NCBI RefSeq assembly: GCF_000377565.1
Contig: NZ_KB898356.1
Coordinates: 425,142-489,141 of the forward strand
Direction of reading: 5' to 3'
Source of the DNA: Rhizobium sp. 2MFCol3.1
Lineage (GTDB): Bacteria > Pseudomonadota > Alphaproteobacteria > Rhizobiales > Rhizobiaceae
DNA length: 64,000 nucleotides
Part shown: in pieces, positions 36,944-45,767 of the stretch
Layout: each line of letters opens with the position of its first letter
How positions within the stretch are numbered: position 1 is the stretch's first letter
Translations under genes and position numbers: made by a program
Notes under the pieces: model-generated
The model's input: only the letters and a program-made list of their open reading frames with translations
Databases searched by the model: none
Told to the model about the DNA's origin: nothing

Positions 36944-37738
36944 ATGAGCGACGTGGACAATGCCCGCTGGCAGAGCGATCTGGACCTGATCGCCGACGCT
37001 GCAAAGCGGGCGGGTGCCGTGGCGCTCAGCCATTTCAACCAGTCGCCGGAGGTCTGGTGGAAGAACGAGGGCCGCTCGCCGGTCAGCGCCGCCGATTTCG
37101 CCGCCAATGAAATCCTCGAAACGCTGCTGCGCGCTGCCCGCCCTGATTACGGCTGGCTGTCGGAAGAGACCGAGGACAGCGCCGATCGCCTGTCGCGCGA
37201 CACGCTCTTCATCATCGATCCGATCGACGGTACGCGCGGCTTCCTCGCCGGCCAGAAGCTCTGGTGCGTCAGCGTCGCCGTCGTCCACAAGGGCAGGCCG
37301 GTGGCCGGCGTGCTCAACGCGCCGGCGCTCGATGAGCTTTATGAAGCGGTCGCCGGTGGCATCGCCTTGAAGAACGGCCTGCCGATCCGCGTATCGAAGC
37401 CGAAGCCGCCCGTCCGTTTCGCCATTGCCGAGGACGTACTGAACGGCTTCAAAGAGCCGTTGCGCGGCAAGATCGAGCGCGTCAAGCACGTGCCCTCGCT
37501 CGCCTACCGCGTCGCCATGGTGGCCGATGCGGCGATCGACGGCACCTTCGTGAAGCGCAATTCCCACGACTGGGATCTGGCCGCCGCCGATCTCATTCTG
37601 GAAAGGGCAGGCGGCCGTCTCGTCAATCTCGACGGAACGCCGCTGACCTATAACCGCGCGGATGTGAGACACGGCGAGCTTTGCGCCGGCTCCGAGCCGC
37701 TGTTGAATGAATTTCTATCCCCTATCGCCGCGCGCTGA
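36944..37738 (+). CDS. cysQ: Inositol-monophosphatase family / CysQ-like phosphatase
   Basis: 264 residues. The metal-binding blocks are in place: SEETEDS (Glu), IIDPIDGTRGFLAG (DPIDGT signature) and HDWDLAAADLILERAGG (WDxAAxD). The GxRGFLxG form after DPIDGT favours CysQ, which hydrolyses 3'-phosphoadenosine-5'-phosphate, over inositol phosphatase, but this is not decisive. Upstream is the intergenic repeat, and DUF4170 follows after 68 bases. The ATG at 36944 is chosen over a TTG at 36932. Confidence 0.85.
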   Translation: MSDVDNARWQSDLDLIADAAKRAGAVALSHFNQSPEVWWKNEGRSPVSAADFAANEILETLLRAARPDYGWLSEETEDSADRLSRDTLFIIDPIDGTRGFLAGQKLWCVSVAVVHKGRPVAGVLNAPALDELYEAVAGGIALKNGLPIRVSKPKPPVRFAIAEDVLNGFKEPLRGKIERVKHVPSLAYRVAMVADAAIDGTFVKRNSHDWDLAAADLILERAGGRLVNLDGTPLTYNRADVRHGELCAGSEPLLNEFLSPIAAR

Positions 37739-37806
37739 GCAGTTGACGTTTCCGTCAAAATCCCTCAGATGAAACGGCGGAGGAGCAGATGAAGGAAGTG
37801 ACTGAA

Positions 37807-38052
37807 ATGACCAAGTCCGGTGAAAAGAAGCAACTGTTGCACCTCGTGTTTGGCGGCGAACTGGAAAGTCTCGATGACGTGCAGTTCCGCGACCTCTCTG
37901 GCCTGGATATCGTCGGCATCTTCCCTGATTACGCATCTGCACTGACGGCCTGGAAGTCCAAGGCGCAGTCGACCGTTGATAATGCCCACATGCGCTATTT
38001 CATTGTCCATATGCACCGCTTGCTTGATCCCGAAGACAAGTCCGGCAAATAA
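37807..38052 (+). CDS. DUF4170 protein
   Basis: 81 residues. LLHLVFGGELESLDDVQFRDLSGLDIVGIFPDYASALTAWKSKAQSTVDNAHMRYFIVHMHRLLDP is the whole DUF4170 domain. These small alphaproteobacterial proteins sit next to waaA in many genomes and their role is unknown. The ATG at 37807 has AAGGAAG about eight bases upstream; the in-frame ATG at 37789 has GGAGGAG too close (two to four bases), so the inner start is favoured. Confidence 0.85.
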   Translation: MTKSGEKKQLLHLVFGGELESLDDVQFRDLSGLDIVGIFPDYASALTAWKSKAQSTVDNAHMRYFIVHMHRLLDPEDKSGK

Positions 38053-38210
38053 GTTTTCGGCCCTCGTGGCCCTGTTTTACCCAGCCGCCTGCCTTATCCG
38101 GGCATAGGGGCGGTTGTTGACGCATTCTGAACAAACTGATCGGTCATTTCGGCCGCAATGATATTTGGGAATGGGTTGATGTCGATCATCGTTGATCGGA
38201 GACGTGTTAT

Positions 38211-39530
38211 ATGAGCGGCCGCATGGCGCGTTTGGCGCTGGGCGCTTATCAGGCGGTTGGGACGTTGATCACGCCCTTCGTCGGCGGCTACCTGACCTAT
38301 CGCGCCGCCAAGGGCAAGGAAGACAGGGCCCGGCGGCTCGAGCGCTCCGGCTATGCCAGCGCCGATCGCCCGGCCGGTCCCCTGGTCTGGTTCCACGCCG
38401 CAAGCGTCGGCGAGATGAACGCCGTCATTCCCCTTATCCGCGAGATCCGCCGCCGCGACGTTCACGTCATCCTGACGACGGGTACCGTGACCTCGGCCAA
38501 ACTCGCCGCCGAGCGCGTCGGCACCGAAGTCATCCACCAATATGTGCCGCTCGACCTGAAGCCCGCCGTCAGCCGCTTCCTCGATTACTGGCAGCCCGAT
38601 TGCGCGCTGATCGCCGAATCCGAAATCTGGCCTGCCACCGTTCTGGAGCTCGGCCGCCGCCGCATCCCACAAATCCTCGTCAATGCCCGCATGTCCGACC
38701 GCTCCTTCGCCCGCTGGACGCGCCGCCAGGCGCTGGCCGAGGCGCTGTTCGAGAACCTCGCGCTCGTCATCGCCCAATCCGATGTCGATGCCGAGCGCTT
38801 CCGCGATCTGGGCGCCCGCCAGGTGCTGATGTCCGGCAATCTCAAGGTTGATACCGACGCGCCGTCCTATGATCCCGCGATCTTCGCCCGCTACCAGCAG
38901 CAGGTCGGCGACCGCAAGACATGGGCGGCGATCTCCACTTTCGATGGCGAGGAGAAGGCCGCCGGCATCGTCCATCGCACGCTGAAGGAGCGCAACGGCC
39001 AGCTGACCATCATCGTCCCGCGCCATCCCGAGCGCGCCGATGCCATCGAAGCCGAGCTGGTCAAGCAGGGGCTCAAAGTCGCCCGCCGCACCCGCGACGA
39101 TGCGCTGACGCCAGATATCGATGTTTTCCTCGGCGATACGATCGGCGAGATGGGACTTTATCTGCGCATGACCGAGGTCGCCTTCGTCGGCCGCTCGCTG
39201 TTTGGCGAGGGCGGGCAGAACCCGCTGGAGCCGGCCATGCTCGGCTGCGCGGTGCTGTCGGGTAGCAACGTCCAGAATTTCCGCGAGGCCTATCAGCGGC
39301 TCGCCCGCCGTGGCAGCGCCCGCATGGTGCGCGATACCGAAATGCTGGCCAAGGGCGTGCATTATTTGCTGACCAACGACCCGGCGCGCCGCAATATGAT
39401 CGAGGCCGGCGCCGCCGCCGTGCAAGAAATGCGCGGTGCGCTGACGGCAACGATGAAGGGTCTCGAGCCCTACATCAACCCGCTGACGGTGAAGGCCAGA
39501 CTGCTGCCGAAGACGGCGGCGCAACGCTAG
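38211..39530 (+). CDS. waaA: 3-deoxy-D-manno-octulosonic acid transferase (Kdo transferase)
   Basis: 439 residues. It adds Kdo residues to lipid IVA at the inner face of the inner membrane. The N-terminus has one hydrophobic stretch, then LVWFHAASVGEMNAVIPLI, with the conserved catalytic Glu in the family's SVGE motif, VILTTGTVTS, and IAESEIWPATVLE. The C-terminal GT-B domain includes FVGRSLFGEGGQNPLEPAMLGCAV. HAD and lpxK genes follow on the same strand, forming a lipid A cluster. Confidence 0.95.
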   Translation: MSGRMARLALGAYQAVGTLITPFVGGYLTYRAAKGKEDRARRLERSGYASADRPAGPLVWFHAASVGEMNAVIPLIREIRRRDVHVILTTGTVTSAKLAAERVGTEVIHQYVPLDLKPAVSRFLDYWQPDCALIAESEIWPATVLELGRRRIPQILVNARMSDRSFARWTRRQALAEALFENLALVIAQSDVDAERFRDLGARQVLMSGNLKVDTDAPSYDPAIFARYQQQVGDRKTWAAISTFDGEEKAAGIVHRTLKERNGQLTIIVPRHPERADAIEAELVKQGLKVARRTRDDALTPDIDVFLGDTIGEMGLYLRMTEVAFVGRSLFGEGGQNPLEPAMLGCAVLSGSNVQNFREAYQRLARRGSARMVRDTEMLAKGVHYLLTNDPARRNMIEAGAAAVQEMRGALTATMKGLEPYINPLTVKARLLPKTAAQR

Positions 39531-39549
39531 TTAGAGAGCAGGTTCGGAC

Positions 39550-40263
39550 ATGCAGGCGATCAAGGGTATCCTGTTCGACAAGGACGGCACGCTTCTCGAT
39601 TATGACGAGAGCTGGCTGCCCGTGAACCGCGAGCTGGCACGCATCGCCGCCAGGGACGACGCCGCACTTGCCGACCGCCTGCTGCTCGCCTGCGGCATGG
39701 ATCCCGTCACCGGCCACATCGTTCCCGACAGCCTGCTCGCCGCCGGCAATACGCGTCAGATATCGGACGGGCTGGTCGCCGCCGGCTCGACGGTTCCGGT
39801 CGAGGAACTGACGGTAAGGCTCGACGAGCTCTTTTCCCACGCCGCCGATTTCTCCGTGCCGGTCACCGATCTCGCTTCTTTCTTCGCCCGCCTGCATGCG
39901 CGCGGCTTCAAGCTCGGCGTCGCCTCCAGCGACAATGAGCGCTCGATCCGCCAGACGGCCAAGCGCTTCGGCTTTGCTGATTACATCGATTATATCGCCG
40001 GCTACGACAGCGGCCATGGCACCAAGCCGGAGCCAGGCATGGTGCTTGGCTTCTGCGCGGCCACCGGTCTCGACCCCTCGGAAGTCGCCGTCGTCGGCGA
40101 CAACAACCACGATCTGCACATGGGCCGCAACGCGCATGTCGGCCTGACGGTCGCGGTTTTGACCGGCACCGGATCGCGGGAATCGCTCGCCGCCGCCAGC
40201 GATCATTGCCTCAACGATATCACCGAACTCGAAGGGCTGCTGCCCGACCTGCAGTTCGCCTGA
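39550..40263 (+). CDS. HAD-family hydrolase, Gph-like
   Basis: 237 residues. Motif I is [17 protein letters not shown], motif [13 protein letters not shown], the Lys is in [12 protein letters not shown], and motif [17 protein letters not shown] helical C1 cap lies between motifs I and II, as in phosphoglycolate phosphatase. The gene lies 19 bases after waaA and 106 bases before lpxK. Its substrate is not known; the position suggests a role in Kdo or lipid A metabolism, but that is only neighbourhood evidence. Confidence 0.88.
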   Translation: MQAIKGILFDKDGTLLDYDESWLPVNRELARIAARDDAALADRLLLACGMDPVTGHIVPDSLLAAGNTRQISDGLVAAGSTVPVEELTVRLDELFSHAADFSVPVTDLASFFARLHARGFKLGVASSDNERSIRQTAKRFGFADYIDYIAGYDSGHGTKPEPGMVLGFCAATGLDPSEVAVVGDNNHDLHMGRNAHVGLTVAVLTGTGSRESLAAASDHCLNDITELEGLLPDLQFA

Positions 40264-40369
40264 TCGACCAAAGGCTTGCTTTTTCTTGAAAATTGCCTTC
40301 TCTTTTCGCCCAATTAGGGGTGACGTCCGCGTGGAGCGGGCCGGTGGCGCGAAAGGCAGGACGGCAAAG

Positions 40370-41410
40370 ATGGTATCCGAAGCGCCACCGTTCTGGTGGA
40401 CGAAAGCCGATTGGCGCGCCTGGACGCTTTATCCGATCTCCTTTCTTTACGGCCGTATCTCGGGCTACCGCATGGTCAACGCCAAGCGCGCCTCCGTGCC
40501 TGTTCCCGTCATCTGCGTCGGCAATTTCACCGTCGGCGGCGCCGGCAAGACACCGACCGCGATCGCCATTGCTCGTGCCGCCAAGGCCAAGGGTCTGACC
40601 CCAGGCTTCCTCAGCCGAGGCTATGGCGGCTCGCTCGACGTGACGACCGTGGTCGATGCCGGCCATCACCGCGCCGTGGCCGTCGGCGACGAACCGCTGC
40701 TTCTCGCCCGCGAGGCGCTCACCGTCATCTCCCGCCGCCGTGTCGAGGGCGCCAAGCGCCTCGTCAAGGAAGGTGCCGACCTGATCATCATGGATGACGG
40801 CTTCCAGAGCGCGCGCCTTGCCATCGACTACGCGCTGCTCGTCATCGACGCCACGCGCGGCCTTGGCAACGGCCACATCGTTCCGGGCGGCCCGGTGCGC
40901 GCGCCAATCAAGCTGCAGCTGCGCTACGCGACGGCTCTTCTAAAAGTCGGCGCGGGTGCCGCCGCCGACCAGATCGTGCGCATCGCGGCGCGCGCCGCCA
41001 AGCCCTATTTCACCGCATCGGTCACAGTCTCCGATGGCGCCGACCTGAAGGGCCGGAAGGTTCTGGCCTTCGCCGGCATCGCCGATCCCTCGAAATTCTT
41101 CCGCACGGTGGATGGCATCGGCGCCGAAACCGTCGCCCGCCGCTCTTTCGGTGATCACGAGCATCTGACCGACGACGAGATCGACGACATCCTCGAAACC
41201 GCCGCCCGCGACGACCTCCAGATCGTCACCACCTCCAAGGACTTCGTGCGCCTCACGGGTCATCACGGCAAGGCCGAGACACTGGCGTCCAAGTGCCGGG
41301 TGATCGAGGTGGAGATGACCTTCGAGGACCATCTGGCGCCGGGGCTGATCATCGACCGCGCGCTCGATGCGTGCAGGGAACGGCGGTTGAAGGAGAAGGC
41401 TGCGGGGTAA
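40370..41410 (+). CDS. lpxK: Tetraacyldisaccharide 4'-kinase (lipid A kinase)
   Basis: 346 residues. LpxK phosphorylates the 4' position of lipid A precursor. The P-loop is [18 protein letters not shown] near residue 54, and the Asp pair IIMDDGFQ and the motif [11 protein letters not shown] support the family. An N-terminal hydrophobic stretch ([15 protein letters not shown]) would place it at the membrane. The ATG at 40370 fits the usual LpxK N-terminus; the frame is open from 40286. It is followed by a RIME copy. Confidence 0.95.
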   Translation: MVSEAPPFWWTKADWRAWTLYPISFLYGRISGYRMVNAKRASVPVPVICVGNFTVGGAGKTPTAIAIARAAKAKGLTPGFLSRGYGGSLDVTTVVDAGHHRAVAVGDEPLLLAREALTVISRRRVEGAKRLVKEGADLIIMDDGFQSARLAIDYALLVIDATRGLGNGHIVPGGPVRAPIKLQLRYATALLKVGAGAAADQIVRIAARAAKPYFTASVTVSDGADLKGRKVLAFAGIADPSKFFRTVDGIGAETVARRSFGDHEHLTDDEIDDILETAARDDLQIVTTSKDFVRLTGHHGKAETLASKCRVIEVEMTFEDHLAPGLIIDRALDACRERRLKEKAAG

Positions 41411-41439
41411 GCGTGTTAACGGGCGTTCTGCCGTGGAGC

Positions 41440-41589
41440 ACCCCCCTCTGTCCTGCCGGACATCTCCCCCACAAGGGGGGAGATCGGCCAGCGGTTAGGT
41501 TTACGCCAGACAATCAAGGTTGGAGCGAGCGGCCGCCCCCAGCCAATCTCCCCACCTGTGGGGGAGATGCCCGGCAGGGCAGAGGGGGT
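41440..41589. repeat. RIME-type intergenic palindrome (full copy)
   Basis: 150 bp, begins ACCCCCCTCTGTCCTGCC and ends GGCAGGGCAGAGGGGGT; the same internal palindromes as the copy before hisZ, with a different centre. It lies between lpxK and the YCII-domain gene. Confidence 0.88.
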
Positions 41590-41718
41590 AATCCTCGCTC
41601 CGCGTCTGCCCCGAGCAACCCGCGCTCGATGTCCACGTCATCCCCCTCGATCATATCACATGTCGGATGCCGCCAGCCCCAACCGTCTCTACAATAGGAT
41701 CAACATGGAGGAGACGTC

Positions 41719-42060
41719 ATGCCCCGCTATCTGGTAGCCATTCACCACCCCGACGACTACGACCCCGCCGTCTCGGAAGATGAGGCGATGTATCGGGCGA
41801 TCGATGCGCTCAACGACGAGATGGTCGCGGCCGGCATCCGGCTCTTCGTCGGCGGGCTGCATCGGGCGCACACCGCCAAGTCGTTGCGCGCCGATGCCGA
41901 TGGAAACGTGTCGGTGAGCGACGGCCCCTATCTCAAGACCAGCGAGCATGTCGGCGGTTTCTGGGTGCTGGAGGCGAATGGCATGGAGGACGCGCTGGCC
42001 TGGGGCCGCAAGGCCGCCATCGCTTGTCGGGCGCCTGTCGAGGTGCGGGCTTTTCATTAG
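41719..42060 (+). CDS. YCII-related (DGPF) domain protein
   Basis: 113 residues. The pattern YLVAIHHPDDYDPAVSEDEAM at the start and VSDGPYLKTSEHVGGFWVLEANGMEDALAW at the end is the YCII/DGPF domain, in which the DGPF-type motif appears as DGPYLKT. Related proteins often sit with ECF sigma factors, but none is here. The gene is bracketed by full RIME copies at 41440-41589 and 42098-42246 and has no coding neighbours between them. The function is unknown. Confidence 0.87.
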   Translation: MPRYLVAIHHPDDYDPAVSEDEAMYRAIDALNDEMVAAGIRLFVGGLHRAHTAKSLRADADGNVSVSDGPYLKTSEHVGGFWVLEANGMEDALAWGRKAAIACRAPVEVRAFH

Positions 42061-42097
42061 GGCGCTGTCGAGACGAGGGGCGTTGTGCCGTGTGGCG

Positions 42098-42246
42098 CCC
42101 CCCTCTGTCCTGCCGGACATCTCCCCCACAGGTGGGGAGATTGGCTGGGCTTTCCCGCTCGCCCAACCTTCATTGTTTGGCGTAGACCTCACCACTTGCG
42201 GATCTCCCCACCTGTGGGGGAGATGCCCGGCAGGGTAGAGGGGGGT
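42098..42246. repeat. RIME-type intergenic palindrome (full copy)
   Basis: 149 bp; starts CCCCCCTCTGTCCTGCC and ends GCAGGGTAGAGGGGGGT, with the same internal palindromes as the other copies. It lies after the YCII gene. Confidence 0.88.
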
Positions 42247-42281
42247 AATCCTGGCTCGACGTCTGCGATCAGACAGCTACG

Positions 42282-43073
42282 CTACTCCACCACCCCGAAC
42301 ACCGGTCCATACCCGCCATGCCAGGAAAAATCGCTGCGCCCCAGTTCCGCGCTATAGAACCCCGCGCCACCCCCGCCATCGAGAAACAATGCGTCGGCAC
42401 ACTGCAGGTGATCGCGAAACAGCCGCGCGAAATCGTGGAAATTGACCGGATCATCGCTGACCGCGAAGCGCACCATCCCATCGCCACAGACACCCACCCC
42501 GCTACGCCGCGTCCGATCGCTGGAGCCGACGATGAAGATCGGGTTGATCTTGTTTGCAATCACCAGCATCGGCCCCGACTGCGTGGCAAGCTTGACGTCA
42601 GGACGCTGCTTCTCGAACGTCGCGGTTGGCAGGATGCCCGCGCCCTTGTCGCCGATAAAGAATATCCCGTTGGGGTTCTTGTAGAAGTTCGGCACCGGAC
42701 CGCTCGCCTTGGGCGCCTTGACGCTCGCCACCGGCCGCAACTCCTGGCCATCTTCGACATAAAGCCCGATCGGGGAAAAATCCTCGTGATACATCCCGGC
42801 ATTCAGCGCGAAGACGAGCGTCTTGCCCCTGGCGGTCATGGCGTCGGCGATGCCGGGGAACGAGCGGTAGGGCGCGCCGTCGTCGCGCTTCCAGAAGAGA
42901 CGCAGATCCGCCTTGGCGGGATCGATGGTGCAGATCACGTAGTTGGTGTTTTCGACCGTTTCCGGCGCGCAGGGGCCGGCAAGCGCGGAGCCCGCGGTCC
43001 CAAATACAGCACCCAGCAGAATGGCCATCCCGGCGAGGGCGGCGAAGAGCAGGCCGGATGAACGGATAGGCAC
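42282..43073 (-). CDS. Phosphodiester glycosidase-family (DUF2233-like) exported protein
   Basis: 263 residues. A signal peptide (about residues 1-32, ending GSALA) precedes a domain with ALNAGMYHEDFSPIGLYVEDG, GIFFIGDKG and ADALFLDGGGGAGFYS. This is the pattern of the NAGPA/DUF2233 family (N-A-G-M/F near the middle, and the late D-G-G-x-G/S). Members cleave phosphodiester-linked sugars or are uncharacterised; here it would be periplasmic. It is on the minus strand between the RIME-flanked gene and the DUF2093 gene. Confidence 0.83.
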   Translation of the reverse strand: MPIRSSGLLFAALAGMAILLGAVFGTAGSALAGPCAPETVENTNYVICTIDPAKADLRLFWKRDDGAPYRSFPGIADAMTARGKTLVFALNAGMYHEDFSPIGLYVEDGQELRPVASVKAPKASGPVPNFYKNPNGIFFIGDKGAGILPTATFEKQRPDVKLATQSGPMLVIANKINPIFIVGSSDRTRRSGVGVCGDGMVRFAVSDDPVNFHDFARLFRDHLQCADALFLDGGGGAGFYSAELGRSDFSWHGGYGPVFGVVE

Positions 43074-43118
43074 CAGTTCTCGTCCTTTGCGGTGTGAGAA
43101 AGGTCGCGGCGAGCCGGT

Positions 43119-43331
43119 TTAGCTCTTGCGCGCTTCCAGGCGCCGGCGGTCGCGCTCGACGGTCTGGAAGCCCATCGGCGTCAGGCGGAATTGCCGCTTC
43201 TGGAATTCGCCGCGGATTTCGACGAAGCCCTGCGCTTCGGCCTCATAGAGCGTTTTCAGCCCCATCTCCTTGGGAGGGGTCTGCCAATCCCGGCCGACGG
43301 CGCTGTGCAGCAATGCGAGGATCTTGATCAT
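43119..43331 (-). CDS. Hypothetical small protein, possible winged-helix fold
   Basis: 70 residues from an ATG at 43331 with GGAGA six bases upstream; an ATG at 43343 adds four residues. The charged sequence MIKILALLHSAVGRDWQTPPKEMGLKTLYEAEAQGFVEI with RLTPMGFQTVERDRRR looks like a small helical, winged-helix-like fold, but no family is recognised. It lies between the phosphodiester glycosidase and DUF2093 genes on the same strand. Confidence 0.62.
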   Translation of the reverse strand: MIKILALLHSAVGRDWQTPPKEMGLKTLYEAEAQGFVEIRGEFQKRQFRLTPMGFQTVERDRRRLEARKS

Positions 43332-43391
43332 TGTTTTCTCCATGGCCGAGGCGCGGTTTCCGCCGTCCCGCCAAAGCGGTCAGGCTTGCGG

Positions 43392-43622
43392 CTAGCGCTT
43401 CTGGTTCGGCAACACGCCGGCGCGCTTGTCGGCCTCGAAGGAGGAGATGGCGTCGGCATAGGGCTCCTGGCGGGCGACGCTCCAGTAGCGCAGTTCGTCG
43501 AGCGGGATCTGCTTGCCCGTCATGGCGCAGACGACGTAGGAACCCGGCGACAGGATCTGAAAATCCGCATCGAGATAGCGTATCTTCGCTTCGCGGTTTC
43601 CGTTTCCTTCAAACAAGTTCAT
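43392..43622 (-). CDS. DUF2093 protein
   Basis: 76 residues. The body AKIRYLDADFQILSPGSYVVCAMTGKQIPLDELRYWSVARQEPYADA is the DUF2093 signature, an alphaproteobacterial family of unknown role that often sits next to lpxK and mutL. An ATG at 43622 with GGAG close by is chosen; a TTG at 43631 is an alternative. It is followed by mutL's C-terminus across a short gap, on the same strand as mutL. Confidence 0.87.
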   Translation of the reverse strand: MNLFEGNGNREAKIRYLDADFQILSPGSYVVCAMTGKQIPLDELRYWSVARQEPYADAISSFEADKRAGVLPNQKR

Positions 43623-43706
43623 GCGCTCCAATCCTTAAAGCCAATCCTCAAAACGAGGCCGTCATCGGATTGCCATAACCCGCCACAGCCGCCATTGCCA
43701 GCGTTT

Positions 43707-45587
43707 TCAGCTCCGGCCGAACAGCCGCTCGATGTCGGAAAGCTTGAGCTCGATATAGGTCGGCCGGCCGTGATTGCACTGCCCGGAGCCCGGCGTCACC
43801 TCCATCTGCCTGAGCAGCGCGTTCATCTCCTCCGGCCGCAGCCGCCGTCCCGAGCGCACCGATCCGTGGCAGGCCATGGTCGCCGCCACATATTCGAGCT
43901 TGGCCGAAAGCCCCGAGGCCGTGTCCCATTCGGCGATCTCGTCGGCCAGCTGCCGGATCAGCCCGGATGCATCGACCTCGCCCAGCATCGCCGGCGTCTC
44001 GCGCACCGCAATCGCCCCCGGCCCGAAGCGCTCGATACCAAGCCCGAGCTCGCCGAATTCGGATGAAAACTGCATCAGCCGGTCGCAATCCTCTTCCGGC
44101 AGGTCGATGATTTCGGGGATCAGAAGCACCTGCGAGGCCAATCTCTTGGAGTGCAGCGCCTTGCGCATCGCCTCGAACACCAGCCGCTCATGCGCCGCGT
44201 GCTGATCGACGATCACGAGACCTGTCTCTGTCTGCGCCACGATATAGTTCTCGTGCAACTGCGCGCGCGCCGCCCCAAGCGGAAACCGCGACGGCGCCTC
44301 GGCTTCGGCTGCGGGCGACGGCGCCGTCCAGGACGAGGTCTGCGCAGTCTCGGCCCGCGCCGCCGGCATTGTCAGCCCATCGAACGAAGCCTGCGGCCGC
44401 TCACCGAAGCCATTACCGACAGGGCGTTGATAGGACGGGGAATAGGCGGACGAGCCGACAGGGGCGGCGGAGAACGGCCGTGACGGCGAGGTCTCGGCGC
44501 TCCATGGTTGTTGGGGTTGTTGCTGCGGACGGTAGCCGTTCGGCTGGAAGCCGGGGCGGAAGGCGCGCAGCATGCCGTCGGCACCTGTGGTTGCCGCCCG
44601 GCTGCCGTCGCGCGCCAGCGCCTCGCGGATCGCGCCGACGATCAGCCCGCGCACCAGCTGCGGATCGCGGAAGCGCACGTCGGACTTGGCCGGATGCACA
44701 TTGACGTCGACAAGCGCCGGGTCGAGCCCGATCGACAGTACCGCCACCGCGTAGCGCCCCGAGGGGATCGTCTCGGCATAGGCGCCGCGGATTGCCGAAA
44801 GCACCAGCTTGTCCTGCACCGGCCGGCCGTTGACGAAAGCATACTGATGCGCCGCGTTGCCGCGATTGAAGGTCGGTACGCCGGCAAAGCCCGTCAGCGT
44901 CACATCCTCGCGCTCGGCATTGATCTCGATCGCGTTGTCGCGGAAATCCTTGCCGAGGATCTGCGCCATGCGCGCCAGATGGTCCTCGCCGGTCGCCGGA
45001 AATTCCAGCGTCGTGCGGTCGGTGCCCGAGAGCACGAAGCGCACCTGCGGGAAGGCGATTGCCATGCGCTTGACGATCTCGGTGATCGCGGCCGCCTCCG
45101 CCTTTTCTGTCTTCAAGAACTTGAGCCGCGCCGGCGTCGCGAAGAACAGGTCGCGCACCTCGACGATGGTGCCGGGGTTGAGCGCCGAGGGCCTGAGATG
45201 CTGCAGTTTGCCGCCGGCCACCGAAATCTCCGCCCCGCCATCGCTGTCGCGGCGGCGGCTCGAAATCGTCAGCCGCGCCACCGAGCCGATCGAGGGCAGT
45301 GCCTCGCCGCGAAAGCCGAGCGTGCTGATATCGTCGAGTGTATCGGTGATCTTCGAGGTGCAATGCCGGCGCACCGCAAGCTCCAGATCGCGCTCGTCCA
45401 TGCCCGAACCGTTGTCGGTAACGCGCAGCAGGCTCTTGCCACCGCCTGATGTGGCGATCTCGATGCGCGTCGCCCCCGCGTCGAGCGCATTCTCGATCAA
45501 TTCCTTGGCGGCACTGGCCGGCCGTTCGATGACCTCGCCGGCGGCGATTTGGTTGATGAGCGTTTCGGAAAGCTGCTTGATCGACAT
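43707..45587 (-). CDS. mutL: DNA mismatch repair protein MutL
   Basis: 626 residues. The N-terminal GHKL ATPase has [25 protein letters not shown] and [12 protein letters not shown]; the middle has a Pro/Gln-rich linker (residues about 345-440). In the C-terminal domain [12 protein letters not shown] (residues 461-472) matches the MutL endonuclease motif DQHA-x2-E-x4-E exactly, and ACHGSVR and QCNHGRPT complete the metal site. So this MutL should nick DNA itself, as in bacteria without MutH. The start at 45587 is chosen because upstream codons do not resemble MutL. Confidence 0.96.
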   Translation of the reverse strand: MSIKQLSETLINQIAAGEVIERPASAAKELIENALDAGATRIEIATSGGGKSLLRVTDNGSGMDERDLELAVRRHCTSKITDTLDDISTLGFRGEALPSIGSVARLTISSRRRDSDGGAEISVAGGKLQHLRPSALNPGTIVEVRDLFFATPARLKFLKTEKAEAAAITEIVKRMAIAFPQVRFVLSGTDRTTLEFPATGEDHLARMAQILGKDFRDNAIEINAEREDVTLTGFAGVPTFNRGNAAHQYAFVNGRPVQDKLVLSAIRGAYAETIPSGRYAVAVLSIGLDPALVDVNVHPAKSDVRFRDPQLVRGLIVGAIREALARDGSRAATTGADGMLRAFRPGFQPNGYRPQQQPQQPWSAETSPSRPFSAAPVGSSAYSPSYQRPVGNGFGERPQASFDGLTMPAARAETAQTSSWTAPSPAAEAEAPSRFPLGAARAQLHENYIVAQTETGLVIVDQHAAHERLVFEAMRKALHSKRLASQVLLIPEIIDLPEEDCDRLMQFSSEFGELGLGIERFGPGAIAVRETPAMLGEVDASGLIRQLADEIAEWDTASGLSAKLEYVAATMACHGSVRSGRRLRPEEMNALLRQMEVTPGSGQCNHGRPTYIELKLSDIERLFGRS

Positions 45588-45767
45588 GCCGCCATTTTCG
45601 CGGATTCGACGGGGATAGGGAAGGGTGAAAACGACGATCTTGGGGCTTGTCCAGACCCTAGGATTCCGCTGCTTAATGTTAAGCACGCCTTAAGACAAAA
45701 CTGGCATTTTGCCGATAGTACCCCGCCGAGAATACAATCCATTCGGACAGATGTAGGACGCGTAAGT

